Positions 35,822-45,947 of a stretch of 64,000 nucleotides of DNA are shown here, one piece after another. Under the pieces are notes generated by a model. The model saw only the letters and a program-made list of their open reading frames with translations. It made no database searches and was not told the DNA's origin. Source of the stretch: Anticarsia gemmatalis (lineage: Eukaryota; Arthropoda; Insecta; Lepidoptera; Erebidae); NCBI RefSeq assembly GCF_050436995.1, contig NC_134760.1, positions 12,294,001 to 12,358,000 on the forward strand, given 5' to 3'. Position 1 is the stretch's first letter, and each line of letters begins with the position of its first letter. The position numbers were made by a program, and so were the translations under genes.

Positions 35822-37665
35822 TAAGTAAGATTTGCAAAATTAGACGCGTTAAGATGAGATTAGTGTTTGATGTATTAGGTGAGGTGAATTGAGGATGTTC
35901 CTGAGCTTTCGTCATAATAATGAAGGATGTTCGTTTTAAAATTTGGAGGTAATGAGGCCGGGTGTTTCTCGGGTCTTGTTGTAGGTTTATGTCATCGCTC
36001 GTGATGCAGTGGCTAAGGAGGTAATATTGTTGAAGTACTTAGATAGTGAGTTTCTATTATGACGAGTGACAGTGGCTAAGGAAGTCCTTACATTTTTGAA
36101 GTACTAGTAATAAATAGATTTCAGGTTTCGATTATCGTGATTTTTGTGTCGTGGTGGCTAAGATGTTAGTATTGTAAATGATGGGCGTAGATTTGATTTT
36201 TGACGAAATATTTTCCGATCTTTAAATATAGATCCGATTTTCAAATTAAATATTCTGTAATCCGTAAATAAATATGTAGGTGCTTATTTTGGGTCTGATT
36301 ACGAAACCCAGTAACAGAAGATAAATTTTAAGTCTGCAGTTGTCTAAAAAACATCTTTAGCGAAGGTAAAATGTGTCTGCCAGTGGAAAACTGAACAAAT
36401 AATTTCCATTGTACAAAGTCCAGTCATATTGACGACACTAAAATTGAACAAATTCTTCACTCATCAAATTACCCTTCGCCTTGAGTCATACATACAAAAG
36501 TCATCAATAACTTCCTTTACTAAAGTAATGACTAAACCTGTATCAGCACAAAATATAGCTAAACTAGCAAAATATACGCAAGCTTGTTTAAACGGCTTGT
36601 CAGCGTATTTTCAGTCTAGCTAGCAAAAAGTAAATGATTTGTCATACGGATGTACGTTTTGACTTTGTTGCAGATTTAAATATGACTAATAATAACATAT
36701 GAAGTCGCTGGTATTAGTCTTTGGTAATGAACTTAAGACTATTTAAACTCTTCCTTTCGACGTCGTGAAACTTATGAAAACTGGACTAATTGACTGACAC
36801 GTTTTCACTCGCATGTAGTAAAGGAAAAATATACAAGAACTACTTTACAACCGAGAGAACTAAATATAAAGAGAATATGACATACTAAGGTTGATTTTTA
36901 AAAAACATTGTCTTTATTTATTTCACCGTAAAATTGTATCAAAATCAGTTCAGCAGTTATTAATTTTTTTTATGCTATAACGGCTATATATATAATAATA
37001 TACAGCATAAAAAATAGGCTTCAGACACGTGGTATATAAACTCTATTATTCATGTTTCGTTGCGTAAAATTAAAATAGGTAGTTGATGTGTAATCACTCT
37101 GAGGCACCTCCATGTCTGACCAGTCAGTAAGTAATCATTATATCTTTTGAAATATCCGTTACGTATTTCCCGATGTATTTGATACAGTCAATAAGGATAA
37201 CAGTTTTAAGTTTTATTGTACGTATGTGATAAATAAAATGTTATCGAATGATCAAGGAAATGTGACCATTATGAATTATGTTTGAGGGATAATACGTGAC
37301 ATATTATTATTGTGAGATTTTCTAAATGAAATCATTTTTTATGGTAGTTTTGTTTCAAATTACAATGTTTGATTGAATAAAGTCGTGTTGCAGTAATAAT
37401 TTATCTAATTGTCGCTAGAATTAACAAATATTAAAATTTGTAACGTTCAGGTTGATTATTATAAACAAATGTTTGCGCCTCTATGATAGCAAGTAATGTC
37501 ATTTTTGAACCAGGTACACACACCCTAGTAACACGGTAGTCTTAACGATTTCCAAAAACCACATCATGCTAGTATCATATAGTAACCGACAATAGAACCC
37601 ACTACCAGAGGTGTATTATCACTCTCAAAATGACACAAAGGAAAATCCTACAATAACAATGTCAT
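35822..37665. other. Non-coding stretch
   Basis: AT-rich. The 64-codon frame at 36429-36623 has no recognisable family. No other feature seen. Confidence 0.4.
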
Positions 37666-38240
37666 ATTTATTTATTTATTTATTTAAACTTCTTATACAA
37701 TTTGTATAAAGGCGGACTTAATGCCTAAGGCATTTTCTGCCAGTCTACCTTGGGGTGATGCAGAGATTAAATGAAGTAGGTGTTTAAATTATAAAGGAGG
37801 AAAATTTAGTTGAGAAAAAGGTTTACAAATAAATAACGATGTGGTCATGTGACTATACATAAATATAGATGAGTATATACATACATAATTATTTACATTT
37901 ATAAAAATATTAAATACGAGTAATTCAATATATTATATAAATAGATGATATTAAAGACATACAATAAACTAAATATAATACTTATAATATATACAATACC
38001 TCATAAATACAAACTAAGATAAGTGTGACGATTCTGCAACTTGTTTTAGCAAGAGATCCCGAACTTTGCTCTTAAACGTAAGACGGTTAGTGGACATCCT
38101 GACTTCAAGAGGGAGCGCGTTCCATAATAAGACAGATTGGACTGGAAAAGAAGAGTTGAAAATTTCATATTGCATCACATTACCTATTCTTCCGGGAACA
38201 CTCATTACCTATAATTCTTCAAGGTTTCAACTGAAACTAG
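37666..38240 (-). mobile_element. LINE 3' end, same family as 60648-62812
   Basis: On the minus strand the last 45 codons (SSFPVQSVLLWNALPLE, MSTNRLTFKSKVRDLLLK) match the LINE ORF at 62320-62464 almost exactly. The 3' UTR with TCTGCATCACCCCAAGGTAG and GCATTAAGTCCGCCTTTATA follows, then an AAAT-repeat tail at 37666. Upstream, the frame has a TAG before MSVPG and then loses similarity, so it is 5'-truncated and not functional. Confidence 0.9.
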
Positions 38241-39675
38241 TTGTTCACTGATAAGCCTACACGATTGATAAGCGACCACGTGGTAGTGCATATGACATGA
38301 ATCATAGGTTTATATGACTTTCACAAACCATGACTCAAAAGTTAGGCAGGCAAATAAAATTATATTGTTGCATCACTTTTAGAAATTATCGTATGATTTT
38401 TTTGAGGCGCCCATAGACAGTTGCGCTTACCGGTCGATCTGTGGGTTAAGCAAACAGGTATTTCAATTGAGCGTCTTCGTGCTTCGAAGGGGACGTAAAT
38501 AGTAGATCCTGGTTATTTAATTGTCTATTTAAATCAGCTGTTTAGCCACGTCAAAGGCCTTCGGGCAGCTTGACTAACTTTGACCCCTCATACTTTAGAT
38601 AGAATTTTCTTGTAATGTGTAAATTGAGTTTTTAAAGCCTACAAGAAGATTGGCAGATAAATGGGTGCTAGTAAAAATATTGACAAAAAGTATATTCAAA
38701 GTTAATGTGAGAATGTCAATATGAAGCATTAGTAGCTGTAGTTGTTTCCAGTTGTGGTGCAATAGTTTATTTTACTATCGGGTTTATACCCGACTCAAGT
38801 GAAAAGTTTTTAAATAATATCAAACGTATCGCTTTAAATATCGCATTAAACTTACTCTTTCAAGATGATTGAAATTACAAAACTATAGACGGTAGTGTAC
38901 CTATAGTTGAGCTTATTTGAACAAAACATCAAAAAATATAACATCTAGTGTGACCTCAAGAAGCTAATTAATGTGACTTTGTATTCTTCTTCATATACAT
39001 AAGCTCGAAAATTGCACTTCGACTATGCCATTTCTTATTTTTTATTGTTTGTAACTTAAATAAAACCCAAAAAAATATTTCCTCGCCAACCACAAAATTT
39101 TCCAAAACCCGCTTTTTATAGTAACCCAGCCCGTAATTGTGCTTATGAAAATTGTAAGTACCTGCTACATAATAGCGACCTAAATAAACAAAAAGAAACA
39201 ATTCCAACTAACCCAACTATGTTTCCAAAACCCATTTTTATTCATTTCCATTAACAGTCATTAATTTGCTAAGTCTCCAGCAATACGGCAAGGTGTCATG
39301 TCATTTGACGTAGTTCATGAGTCATTGAGTCAGTGAAGACAATACGATAGCTTTTGTTTCATTGCGTCAGCCGCTAGAGGTGTTTCCCGGATAATAGGCG
39401 TGGCAAATATAGGTATTATTTAGGTAATGGTAAAAGTTGGTACAATAAATGGAATAGAATAGTGATAATATATTATTCGTAGTTATTTTATATCTTTATC
39501 AATATGTATGAGTGACTGATGGACAACATACAGCCGAAATTGGAAAATTTTGAAATTTGAAATGAAGGTTCCTTGGGAAGTGTAGAGCAGCACTGAAAAT
39601 GGATTCTACGAAATTCCTCCCCAAAGACCCGAAGGGGGTGAAATGAGTTTCATAATTTTTTTTTCCTAAATTAAT
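38241..39675. other. Non-coding stretch
   Basis: Contains the second copy of the dispersed repeat (about 38545-38590, GGCCTTCGGGCAGCTTGACT). No gene is seen. Confidence 0.4.
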
Positions 39676-39846
39676 GACATATGAAAAACCAAGAGAAAGA
39701 CCCAAGACCACGTGGACAGAAGTGTAGCGGCGAGATATGAAGGCATGTGAGGAAGAAGACGACTTCAAGTGTCCTTGACGTCGTCTTCCAGTGACCAATA
39801 GGGCGAAGTGCATGGAGAGTTTATGGAAGGCTGACCCCACCATATG
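39676..39846 (+). pseudogene. Decayed C-terminus of a second non-LTR retrotransposon
   Basis: Read in one frame it gives RERPKTTWTEV*RRDMKACEEED, then P*RRLPVTNRAKC, then SLWKADPT and a stop. RPKTTW...V.RDM.A, then a D/N-R-x-K-W-R-like stretch and KADPT, is a C-terminal pattern seen in lepidopteran LINE polyproteins. There are two internal stops (TAG, TGA). It is a 5'-truncated relic from a family different from that at 10041-10178. The minus-strand frames overlapping it are shadows. Confidence 0.6.
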
Positions 39847-41389
39847 AAACGAAGAGACAGGGAGTGAGAGAGAATGAAATATGTAATTTCTTTATTTTTC
39901 AGATTTGTATATTTGTAAATTCCAAGTGATGTCATAATTAGCAATAAACGCGGTTTCATAAATGAATATAATTAATTTAAGATAGGTATTAATGTCAGCG
40001 ATGCAATGTTCAATGTATCAAATAACGGTGATCAAGGGATTTCCATTTTTACGTTTTCCTGAAATTGATTCAAAAACAATACGTCACTATTTGTTTCCCG
40101 TGAGAAGTATGTACTGAAATATTACATCCTTATTACATCAGATAATTTATTTATGTGTAAACTATATTCATACACCTCTGTCTACACCATCAGGTTTGAC
40201 AGGCGTGATATTATGTATGTGTGTATGTAAATCAGCATTTACTTTTTATAGTATGGCGGAAATCCCCGGTCCGGTAACCGACAAAAATTTTATCGTAAAA
40301 GAAAATTTTAACATTTGGTCTATCATCTGTCTTGTGCTACTGTATTTACTTATTTTCAAAAATACGGTCAAAAAAACAAATGATGTCTACATCCTTTTAG
40401 ATCACATTTTAATTTAAAGTGTCATTGAATATTAATCAAAAATACAAGCTATCTTATCATTGACCACTAGGTACACAGTCCCTGTAGGTGCAGTGACGCT
40501 CGGACAGGCAGGCACCGCGAGTCATCCAACCAGTATTACTATCACATACTTAATACCTATGATATTATATTTATTGGTGATAAGAAGGTCTTTTTTCCTA
40601 GAATATTGACAATTATAAAAAATATTTATAATATAATTTGAAGAATTTTGGGACACGATTTTTTTTTTAAGAATTTTTTGTTACACTACGTTTGAGTGTA
40701 TTTTCCTCATTCAGGGTATGTAAAAAATAAAATACACTAGTAATGCAATTAAAAATTAACTTAATATGTACTAACTTAACTTTAGTATTGGCGACATGGA
40801 TAATTGCATGACGTGATGAAATCCAATCATTAATGCCTCGATAAACAATTCAATGCAGTTTAGTCATAAATCATTATACAAATTATAAACAAAACAATAG
40901 GCGAAAATCGGAGCATTTGAACTTTTCTATAAGATAATTAAACTTTAGCCTGATATGGTCTAAACATCCCAAAGATATTTTCGTTAAAAAACCAAAAATG
41001 GCAACCATTAACGACATTTTAACTAAAACTTTGCTAATTGAAAGGCAAGATACATCAATAACCACGACCTAAAGAATCCAGTCAAAAAGAGTACAGCCAA
41101 CCTTAATATTATGACCCTAAAACCTTCTTTCAAAAGAAAAAAATAGCTGGTCTTGAACCACTACTATTGCTGGAGTTATTGTTTTCAAATCGACGTCACA
41201 TCGTACGATGCACTGACGCAACACGTGACTAACTGACACAAGCCTTTACCTTATTACCCTTTATTTCTAACTCACCTTGTTCTTTTAAATACTATGATGA
41301 TATAGGGATAATACATAGCTATTTATTTTATTTATTCTATTATTTATCTAGGGTAATAAAAATACAAAACTCGTACGATGCCAACTTAT
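39847..41389. other. Non-coding stretch
   Basis: An RTE-type tail is likely at about 40178-40232 (CTCTGTCTACACCATCAGG, GGCGTGATATTATGTATG). No gene. Confidence 0.4.
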
Positions 41390-41790
41390 ACACAAGCCGA
41401 GTGGTGTAATTTGGCACTTTCCACGCAAATGGTCGACGGTTCGAACCCGAGGCAACACACCAATAGCCGGGTCCTGACTGAGCGAGGCAATATCTAGGTC
41501 TCTTTTCTTTTAGATCGAAGTAAGCGGGATCGAGACATTGCCTCGCGAGGCTGCTCTCTCAGTCAGGAGCCGGTTATTGACTTTCCGAAGTCATGACATG
41601 TGTATTAGAAATAATTATCACTTGTTCTATCAGTGAAGGAAAACATCGTGATGAACTGCATGCCTAAAATTTGTTTAATACATTTATTTAGGGCATGCAA
41701 CGTCCCCAATCCGCACTATGCCAGCGTGGAGGACTCAAGGCCTAACCCCTTCCTAGTTTGAAACGAGTCCCTTACCCTACAGTGGGACAG
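41390..41790 (+). mobile_element. tRNA-derived SINE with internal snap-back
   Basis: The head has a B box GGTTCGAACCC at 41438-41448 and an A-box-like GCCGAGTGGTG at about 41396-41406. The body holds an inverted repeat (41461-41579), then TGTATTAGAAATAATTATCA and CTTGTTCTATCAGTGAAGG. It ends in the tail CCGCACTATGCCAGCGTGG, GGACTCAAGGCCTAACCC and CCCTACAGTGGGACAG. The same body occurs at 55090-55280, and tail fragments near 33303, 46562 (minus) and 47816. It seems nearly full length. Confidence 0.75.
41461..41579. repeat. Inverted repeat inside the SINE
   Basis: Arms of 22 nt at 41461-41482 and 41558-41579 are complementary at 20 positions. Inside, CGAGGCAAT (41483-41491) pairs exactly with ATTGCCTCG (41537-41545), and GCCTCGCGAGGC at 41540-41551 is itself a palindrome. 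Confidence 0.85.
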
Positions 41791-42165
41791 AAACAGTAAA
41801 AAAATGGTAATATTTAAAAAAACAATTGAAATACCAATAATGATTTGATCATATCTGGATAAAAATATGAATCGTGTACAGACTGTTCGTACCATATAAC
41901 TGAGTATAATTACTTCATAGTCATTTATAATATAATATACAATTATGTGTAAATGACGAAATATAATATTACAGTTACGGTGAATTTACATGTATTTCCC
42001 TAAAAGTTTTAGTGTAATATATAAAAGGATGTTTAATACATAATGTATTTTTTCCTTTTATTAATGAAACATATTTTTAAATTTAACTATTACATCACCT
42101 AACTGGCCCCTTAGCAGGGAGCTCTTTTAATGGAAACATACATAACTGTAACACTGGCCCCCCGT
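41791..42165. other. Non-coding stretch
   Basis: AT-rich, nothing recognisable. Confidence 0.4.
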
Positions 42166-42238
42166 TTCTGAGGCACATTTAGCGGTAGTTTATCTATTCA
42201 ATAGCGTTAAAATTCATATAAAAAAACGCTATTGAACA
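42166..42238. mobile_element. Truncated foldback MITE
   Basis: TTCAATAGCGTT at 42197-42208 is exactly complementary to AACGCTATTGAA at 42225-42236. The left arm continues outward through GAGGCACATTTAGCGGTAGT, which in intact copies (from memory of moth genomes) is mirrored on the right. Here the right arm stops after GAAC, so the element is truncated. Confidence 0.55.
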
Positions 42239-42289
42239 CAATTATGGCTAGTCCTTCATACATTATATCACGACTGTTATATCCTAAGG

Positions 42290-42482
42290 TGTAAGCAAAA
42301 GTGTATGCAATACACCCGCGTTTCGCCATTAACAATGTCAGTTCCATGTAATAGGGGGCGAGATTATAGGGGGCAGAAATATTTTAATTATAAAATACCA
42401 ACAGAACTTTGCTCGACCCGAGAACCGAACCCGAGACGTCACGATCAGCAGTCGTATGTACACTACCGACCGTGCCATAGAG
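42290..42482 (-). mobile_element. tRNA-derived SINE, second family
   Basis: On the minus strand an A-box region TGGCACGGTCGG (42466-42477) and a B box GGTTCGGTTCT (42421-42431) are followed by a body with TATTACATGGAACTGACATT, the layout of a SINE family common in moths. The 60-codon plus-strand frame here is a shadow. Confidence 0.7.
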
Positions 42483-43222
42483 TGTAGCAGAAACACATAG
42501 TCATTTCAATTAATAGACCATAGTGTCAATTCAAAGAAATACAATCAACTAATCGAAAACTCGAGGAACTGAATCGTTTTAGTTCGTGTATTAATCACGT
42601 TCTCGGAAACTATTTGTAACGTCGTTAGGGCAAAAGTTGTACCTTTATGAAGAATCTATAGCATACAATGAAATAATTTTGTAATAATATAACTGAAGAG
42701 TCATTGTAAAATTATTATTTAAGGGCTACCTGTCGGGCACATGGTTGTGGTTTCAGAACAAAAAGGCCATATTTCATTAAAAAACACCGTGGTGACGCCA
42801 ACCAACAAATGGTTCATTGTTTTATAGAGAATCTAGGACTAGGACCAATTTGATCATTTTATTTTTATACAAATTACTTCTAAAAGAGCTGACTTGTTGA
42901 AACCTTTTCAGACTTTTTCCAAAGATGAAGCCCGAGGTATTTTGCTAAATCTTTTAAGTTTCTCGACCAAACTAAGTAGTTTTTAACGAAAAGTTCAATA
43001 TTTCCTGAACGCGGAAGTTGAAATTTTTCATCTTTTATAGTGAATATATTTAAAAATATTATATAATTAAGAAAATGAATAAATAAACCTTTATTTGTAG
43101 TAAATAGGGTTACATAGATATTATATTAGTAAGTAAGTACATTCCATCCAGCTGTTTATAACAGCATACATCAGCTTATATATTAGTAACATATTGTTTA
43201 CCATTCCTAGAAATATTTGTAA
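42483..43222. other. Non-coding stretch
   Basis: AT-rich, nothing recognisable. Confidence 0.4.
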
Positions 43223-43493
43223 CTAGCTGACCCGCGCAACTTCGCTGGCGTCACATAAGAGAGAATGGGTCAAAATTTTCCCTGTTTTTGTGACATTTTT
43301 TACTGGTAGGTACCTACTCTGTTCCTATTTGTCGTAGCGTGATGATAGCCTTATAGCCTTCCTCGCTAAATGGACTATCTAATACTAAAAGAAATTTTCA
43401 AATTGGACCAGTAGTTCCTGAGATTAGCGCGTTCAAACAAACAAACAAACAAACAAACCCTTCAGCTTTATAATATTAGTATAGAAGTATAGA
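43223..43493 (-). mobile_element. Helitron-like non-autonomous element
   Basis: On the minus strand it reads A|TCTATACTTCTATACTAATA at the 5' end and GTTGCGCGGGTCAGCTAG|T at the 3' end. The interior includes an ACAA microsatellite (about 43437-43457) and GAGAATGGGTCAAAATTTTC on the plus strand, a repeat seen across moths. A/T flanks fit Helitron insertion. It is 271 bp, non-coding. Confidence 0.65.
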
Positions 43494-44030
43494 TAGTATA
43501 GATTAACCCTATCTTCGAACCATTCCAGAACGTGTACATACAATAATACAAATTAAAACAAAGCTAAAAGTCCTTCATCCACTTTAGTCGTAAGTAACCC
43601 ACGGCCCAGTAAGTGATATCAGCTGTATCGTTCAAACAATATCGTACGACAACGTGAGATAACAGGACAACTGGTTCTAACCTCCTTGGTGACGCCAGCG
43701 GATTATTTGTTTATCATTTGCTGTGTTTAAAGCTAAACTTGGATTTAATTCGGTATATTGTTTGACTAGTTTCTACCTGTCTTCATGCAGTCTTGGTTTA
43801 TGGCATACATAATTATACATACATAATAATATCTAGCCTGCCATAACTTTAAAAAAATATGCACTCTTTTGCACCGCTACCGAGAGATTTTAGGTCGATT
43901 TTTTAAACAATGAAATCAAAATACAAACATATTTGACTACTAATATTAAAATTTTTAGTTCACAAAGATATTTGCTCCGTTAAGTCTTGAATTTCATTCC
44001 AGAAATCAAATTCGTGTAGTGTAATGTAGG
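43494..44030. other. Upstream region of the MADF-BESS gene
   Basis: AT-rich intergenic DNA with no feature I can name. Confidence 0.4.
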
Positions 44031-44439
44031 CGTGATGATAATCTGAGTCACTGCGCCGCGGACGTTGTCGTCGACGTTTATTCGTCTCGCACACAATAGC
44101 GTAATATTAAACAATTTTCTATTGAGCTTTAACAAGCGACCACCATCCTTTTATATGAAGGATGTTGATCGCAAATAATTTATTCATATAAGTGCAATAT
44201 ACTACATGACATAATAATTTTCAAAATAAAGGTAATGTACTAGATAATAATACCACGCCGCGTATCCGTACGATTCGGAATAATAATCGTATACATTGAA
44301 GACTGCTTAGCCGCGGCGCACGGGCGCACGGCGCGTACGCCTCAGTATGGCGTGCTCACGCCGCGGGAGCACACGTCGACCCCACGCGCCCGCGCACTCC
44401 CCTCCCCCCGCGCCCCGCGCCACCCGCGCACGACACAAC
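44031..44439 (+). promoter_or_regulatory. CpG-rich 5' region and 5' UTR of the MADF-BESS gene
   Basis: Two CpG-rich patches, at about 44048-44085 (CGCCGCGGACGTTGTCGTCG) and 44265-44440, stand out from the AT-rich surroundings and lie just before the start codon, so they probably contain the promoter and 5' UTR. No convincing TATA box is placed. An upstream in-frame ATG at 44347 would add 31 residues rich in Arg, Pro and Ala. Confidence 0.6.
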
Positions 44440-44799
44440 ATGGGCGAGACAGAACTCACGCGCAACTGCATCCTACGCATCAGCAACAAGAAAATCCTGG
44501 AATTAATACAAGAATGTGAAAAGTATCCTTGCATGTGGGATACGACCCTAGTCGACTATCCAAATAAAGCCGAAAGACTTCGCTGTATACAGCGCATAGC
44601 AGCTAAGTTAGCTATACCACATTTTTCTTCAAGACATGTGGCGATTAAATTCAAGAATTTGAGGAACTCTTACTGCCAGGAGTTGAAGAAGATTGCAGCT
44701 AACGACCAATATGTACCGAAGGTGTTCTGGTTCCCTTATATTGATAAGTACCTCAGAGATCATATACAGCCGGTGCAGACTTTGACTCCGCAAATTTAC
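44440..44799 (+). CDS. MADF-BESS transcription factor, exon 1 (MADF domain)
   Basis: Encodes residues 1-120 of a predicted 290-residue nuclear protein. Residues about 17-113 form a MADF domain, the Myb-like DNA-binding fold of Drosophila Adf-1: KILELIQECEKYPCMWD, then RLRCIQRIAAKL, then VAIKFKNLRNSYCQELKKI, then VFWFPYIDKYLRDHI. The pattern I-x-x-x-x-x-x-P-x-x-W, the central F-K-N-L-R and the final W-x-x-x-x-x-x-x-L match the family. I chose the ATG at 44440 because its context ACAACATGG is strong and the domain follows at once. The in-frame ATG at 44347 would add a low-complexity Arg/Pro leader. The exon ends in phase 0 at a donor TAC|GTGAGT. MADF families are large in insects, so the orthologue is not named. 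Confidence 0.85.
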
Positions 44800-44831
44800 G
44801 TGAGTATTTTACTGTTTTTGTTCTTTAACAG

Positions 44832-44933
44832 GATCCGTACCACGACTCCTTAAAACAGTCCTATTTGAACGGCGTGCAAAAGAGACAACGCTATACAGAC
44901 AAAAGCGGTGAGACGTTTTACCGCGAGAAATAA
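44832..44933 (+). CDS. Possible alternative terminal exon (33-codon tail)
   Basis: After the acceptor TTGTTCTTTAACAG ending at 44831 the sequence is open in phase 0 for 33 codons (DPYHDSLKQSYLNGVQKR, QRYTDKSGETFYREK) to a TAA at 44931-44933. The codons include GC-rich choices and the peptide is hydrophilic with a charged end, so it looks coding. An AATAAA follows 81 nt after the stop. Joined to exon 1 it would give a 153-residue MADF protein without the acidic linker and BESS. The problem is that the intron from 44800 to 44831 would be only 32 nt, which is shorter than normal spliceosomal introns. It may be a relic of a former longer exon. Confidence 0.3.
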   Translation, partial: DPYHDSLKQSYLNGVQKRQRYTDKSGETFYREK

Positions 44934-45013
44934 TACTGCTTTAAGCCGTGTCGTGATACGGTCCCGATTGTCCGATTTGTTAAGTTTGTAACAACTCTGT
45001 CTAATATGCGAAC

Positions 45014-45019
45014 AATAAA
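45014..45019 (+). terminator. Possible intronic poly(A) signal
   Basis: AATAAA 81 nt after the TAA of the 33-codon tail, followed by a GT-rich stretch (GTTTGGCGTTT). Confidence 0.35.
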
Positions 45020-45291
45020 CGTTAAGGATTACGTTTGGCGTTTACAACTGCTCATGTTTTGGGTTTGATTTCTGAGATGAGCAAAATTACTTTTAGATTA
45101 TACCAATCTGTCGCAACGTTTTCTATTTAGTCACCTGCTTAATATGAATGTCAATAGACAACCTCCTATGAAAGTGGCAAAAACGAATGCCAGCTTTGGC
45201 TTTATTAGTATTAGTAAAAATAACAACAAGTTAATTCAAATGGTTTTTCGACTTGTTAATTAATAATTCCAAGTATTTTATTTTTTTACAG

Positions 45292-45804
45292 AAACGATTG
45301 AACGAGATGCCAACTAAGATTATTAAACTGGAGGACGACAGTGATGATCCAACAAGCGAGGTGGGCACGGAAGACGTGACGATGACACAGCTTCCAAACT
45401 TATCTCCTAGCTCTAACTCCAAAGTTGACACGACCTGTTCGGAACCAATTCCCAGCGAGAACCACGAGGAACCGAAACAAATTGAAAGAAGTGTATCAGT
45501 AGATACTACTAAAAGAACTCTGGAGCCAGAAAAAGAATTGGAAATCGCTCCAACGCCTAAGAAAATAAGAATTTCTACCCGCGATGACGAGTCACCTCCA
45601 GAAAATGTAAAGCCAAAAGCAAAAGAGCGTAAGTCCATAATAAAAGATGGAGCAGACGTTTATGACCACTTTGGCGCTTACGTCGCTTCGCTGCTGAAGA
45701 CTTTGCCAGCTAAAAAAGCGTTGATACTCCAGCCCAAATTGATTGAAATGATCATTTCTTTTGGGATGGATGATTTAGAAGAAGACGATGATGATGATTC
45801 TTAA
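45292..45804 (+). CDS. MADF-BESS transcription factor, exon 2 (acidic linker and BESS)
   Basis: Encodes residues 121-290 and the TAA stop. The first two thirds are a low-complexity, Ser/Thr/Glu-rich linker (DDSDDP, ENHEEPKQIE) with basic patches TPKKIRI and KPKAKERK (about residues 227-234) that could be nuclear localisation signals. Residues about 243-276, DVYDHFGAYVASLLKTLP and KKALILQPKLIEMI, fit the BESS motif, a short helical protein-interaction module that follows MADF in many insect factors. The protein ends in an acidic run, EEDDDDDS. The exon starts after TTTACAG in phase 0, so it joins exon 1 without frame change. The long minus-strand frame opposite is a shadow. Confidence 0.85.
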   Translation, partial: KRLNEMPTKIIKLEDDSDDPTSEVGTEDVTMTQLPNLSPSSNSKVDTTCSEPIPSENHEEPKQIERSVSVDTTKRTLEPEKELEIAPTPKKIRISTRDDESPPENVKPKAKERKSIIKDGADVYDHFGAYVASLLKTLPAKKALILQPKLIEMIISFGMDDLEEDDDDDS

Positions 45805-45941
45805 CCAAAGATAGCGGAGGTTAATTATTAATATGATTCTATAGTTAACTAAGAATATGAGACTGACTGAAGACTGTTGGCAGCTCCTGCCGTGGCACAA
45901 GAATAGGGTAGTTGACTAACAGTCAAACAAGCTACTTTTTT

Positions 45942-45947
45942 AATAAA
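45942..45947 (+). terminator. Poly(A) signal of the MADF-BESS gene
   Basis: AATAAA 137 nt after the stop codon at 45804, the first one downstream that I noticed. Confidence 0.6.

Larger units (their letters stand above)
44800..45291 (+). other. Intron of the MADF-BESS gene
   Basis: GT at 44800 (GTGAGT) to AG at 45291 (TTTTATTTTTTTACAG), phase 0 on both sides, 492 bp. It contains a second acceptor-like site at 44831, an in-frame 33-codon tail to 44933 and an AATAAA at 45014-45019. Confidence 0.8.

Noticed and set aside
37666..38240. Short protein-coding gene on either strand
   Set aside because: The minus-strand frame is the C-terminus of the LINE family and the plus-strand frame is its mirror.
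44307..44534. 75-codon minus-strand open frame
   Set aside because: Mirror of the CpG-rich 5' region and exon 1; no family pattern.
45231..45638. 135-codon minus-strand open frame
   Set aside because: It lies opposite exon 2 of the MADF-BESS gene and is a Ser-rich shadow of its Asp/Glu/Ser codons.
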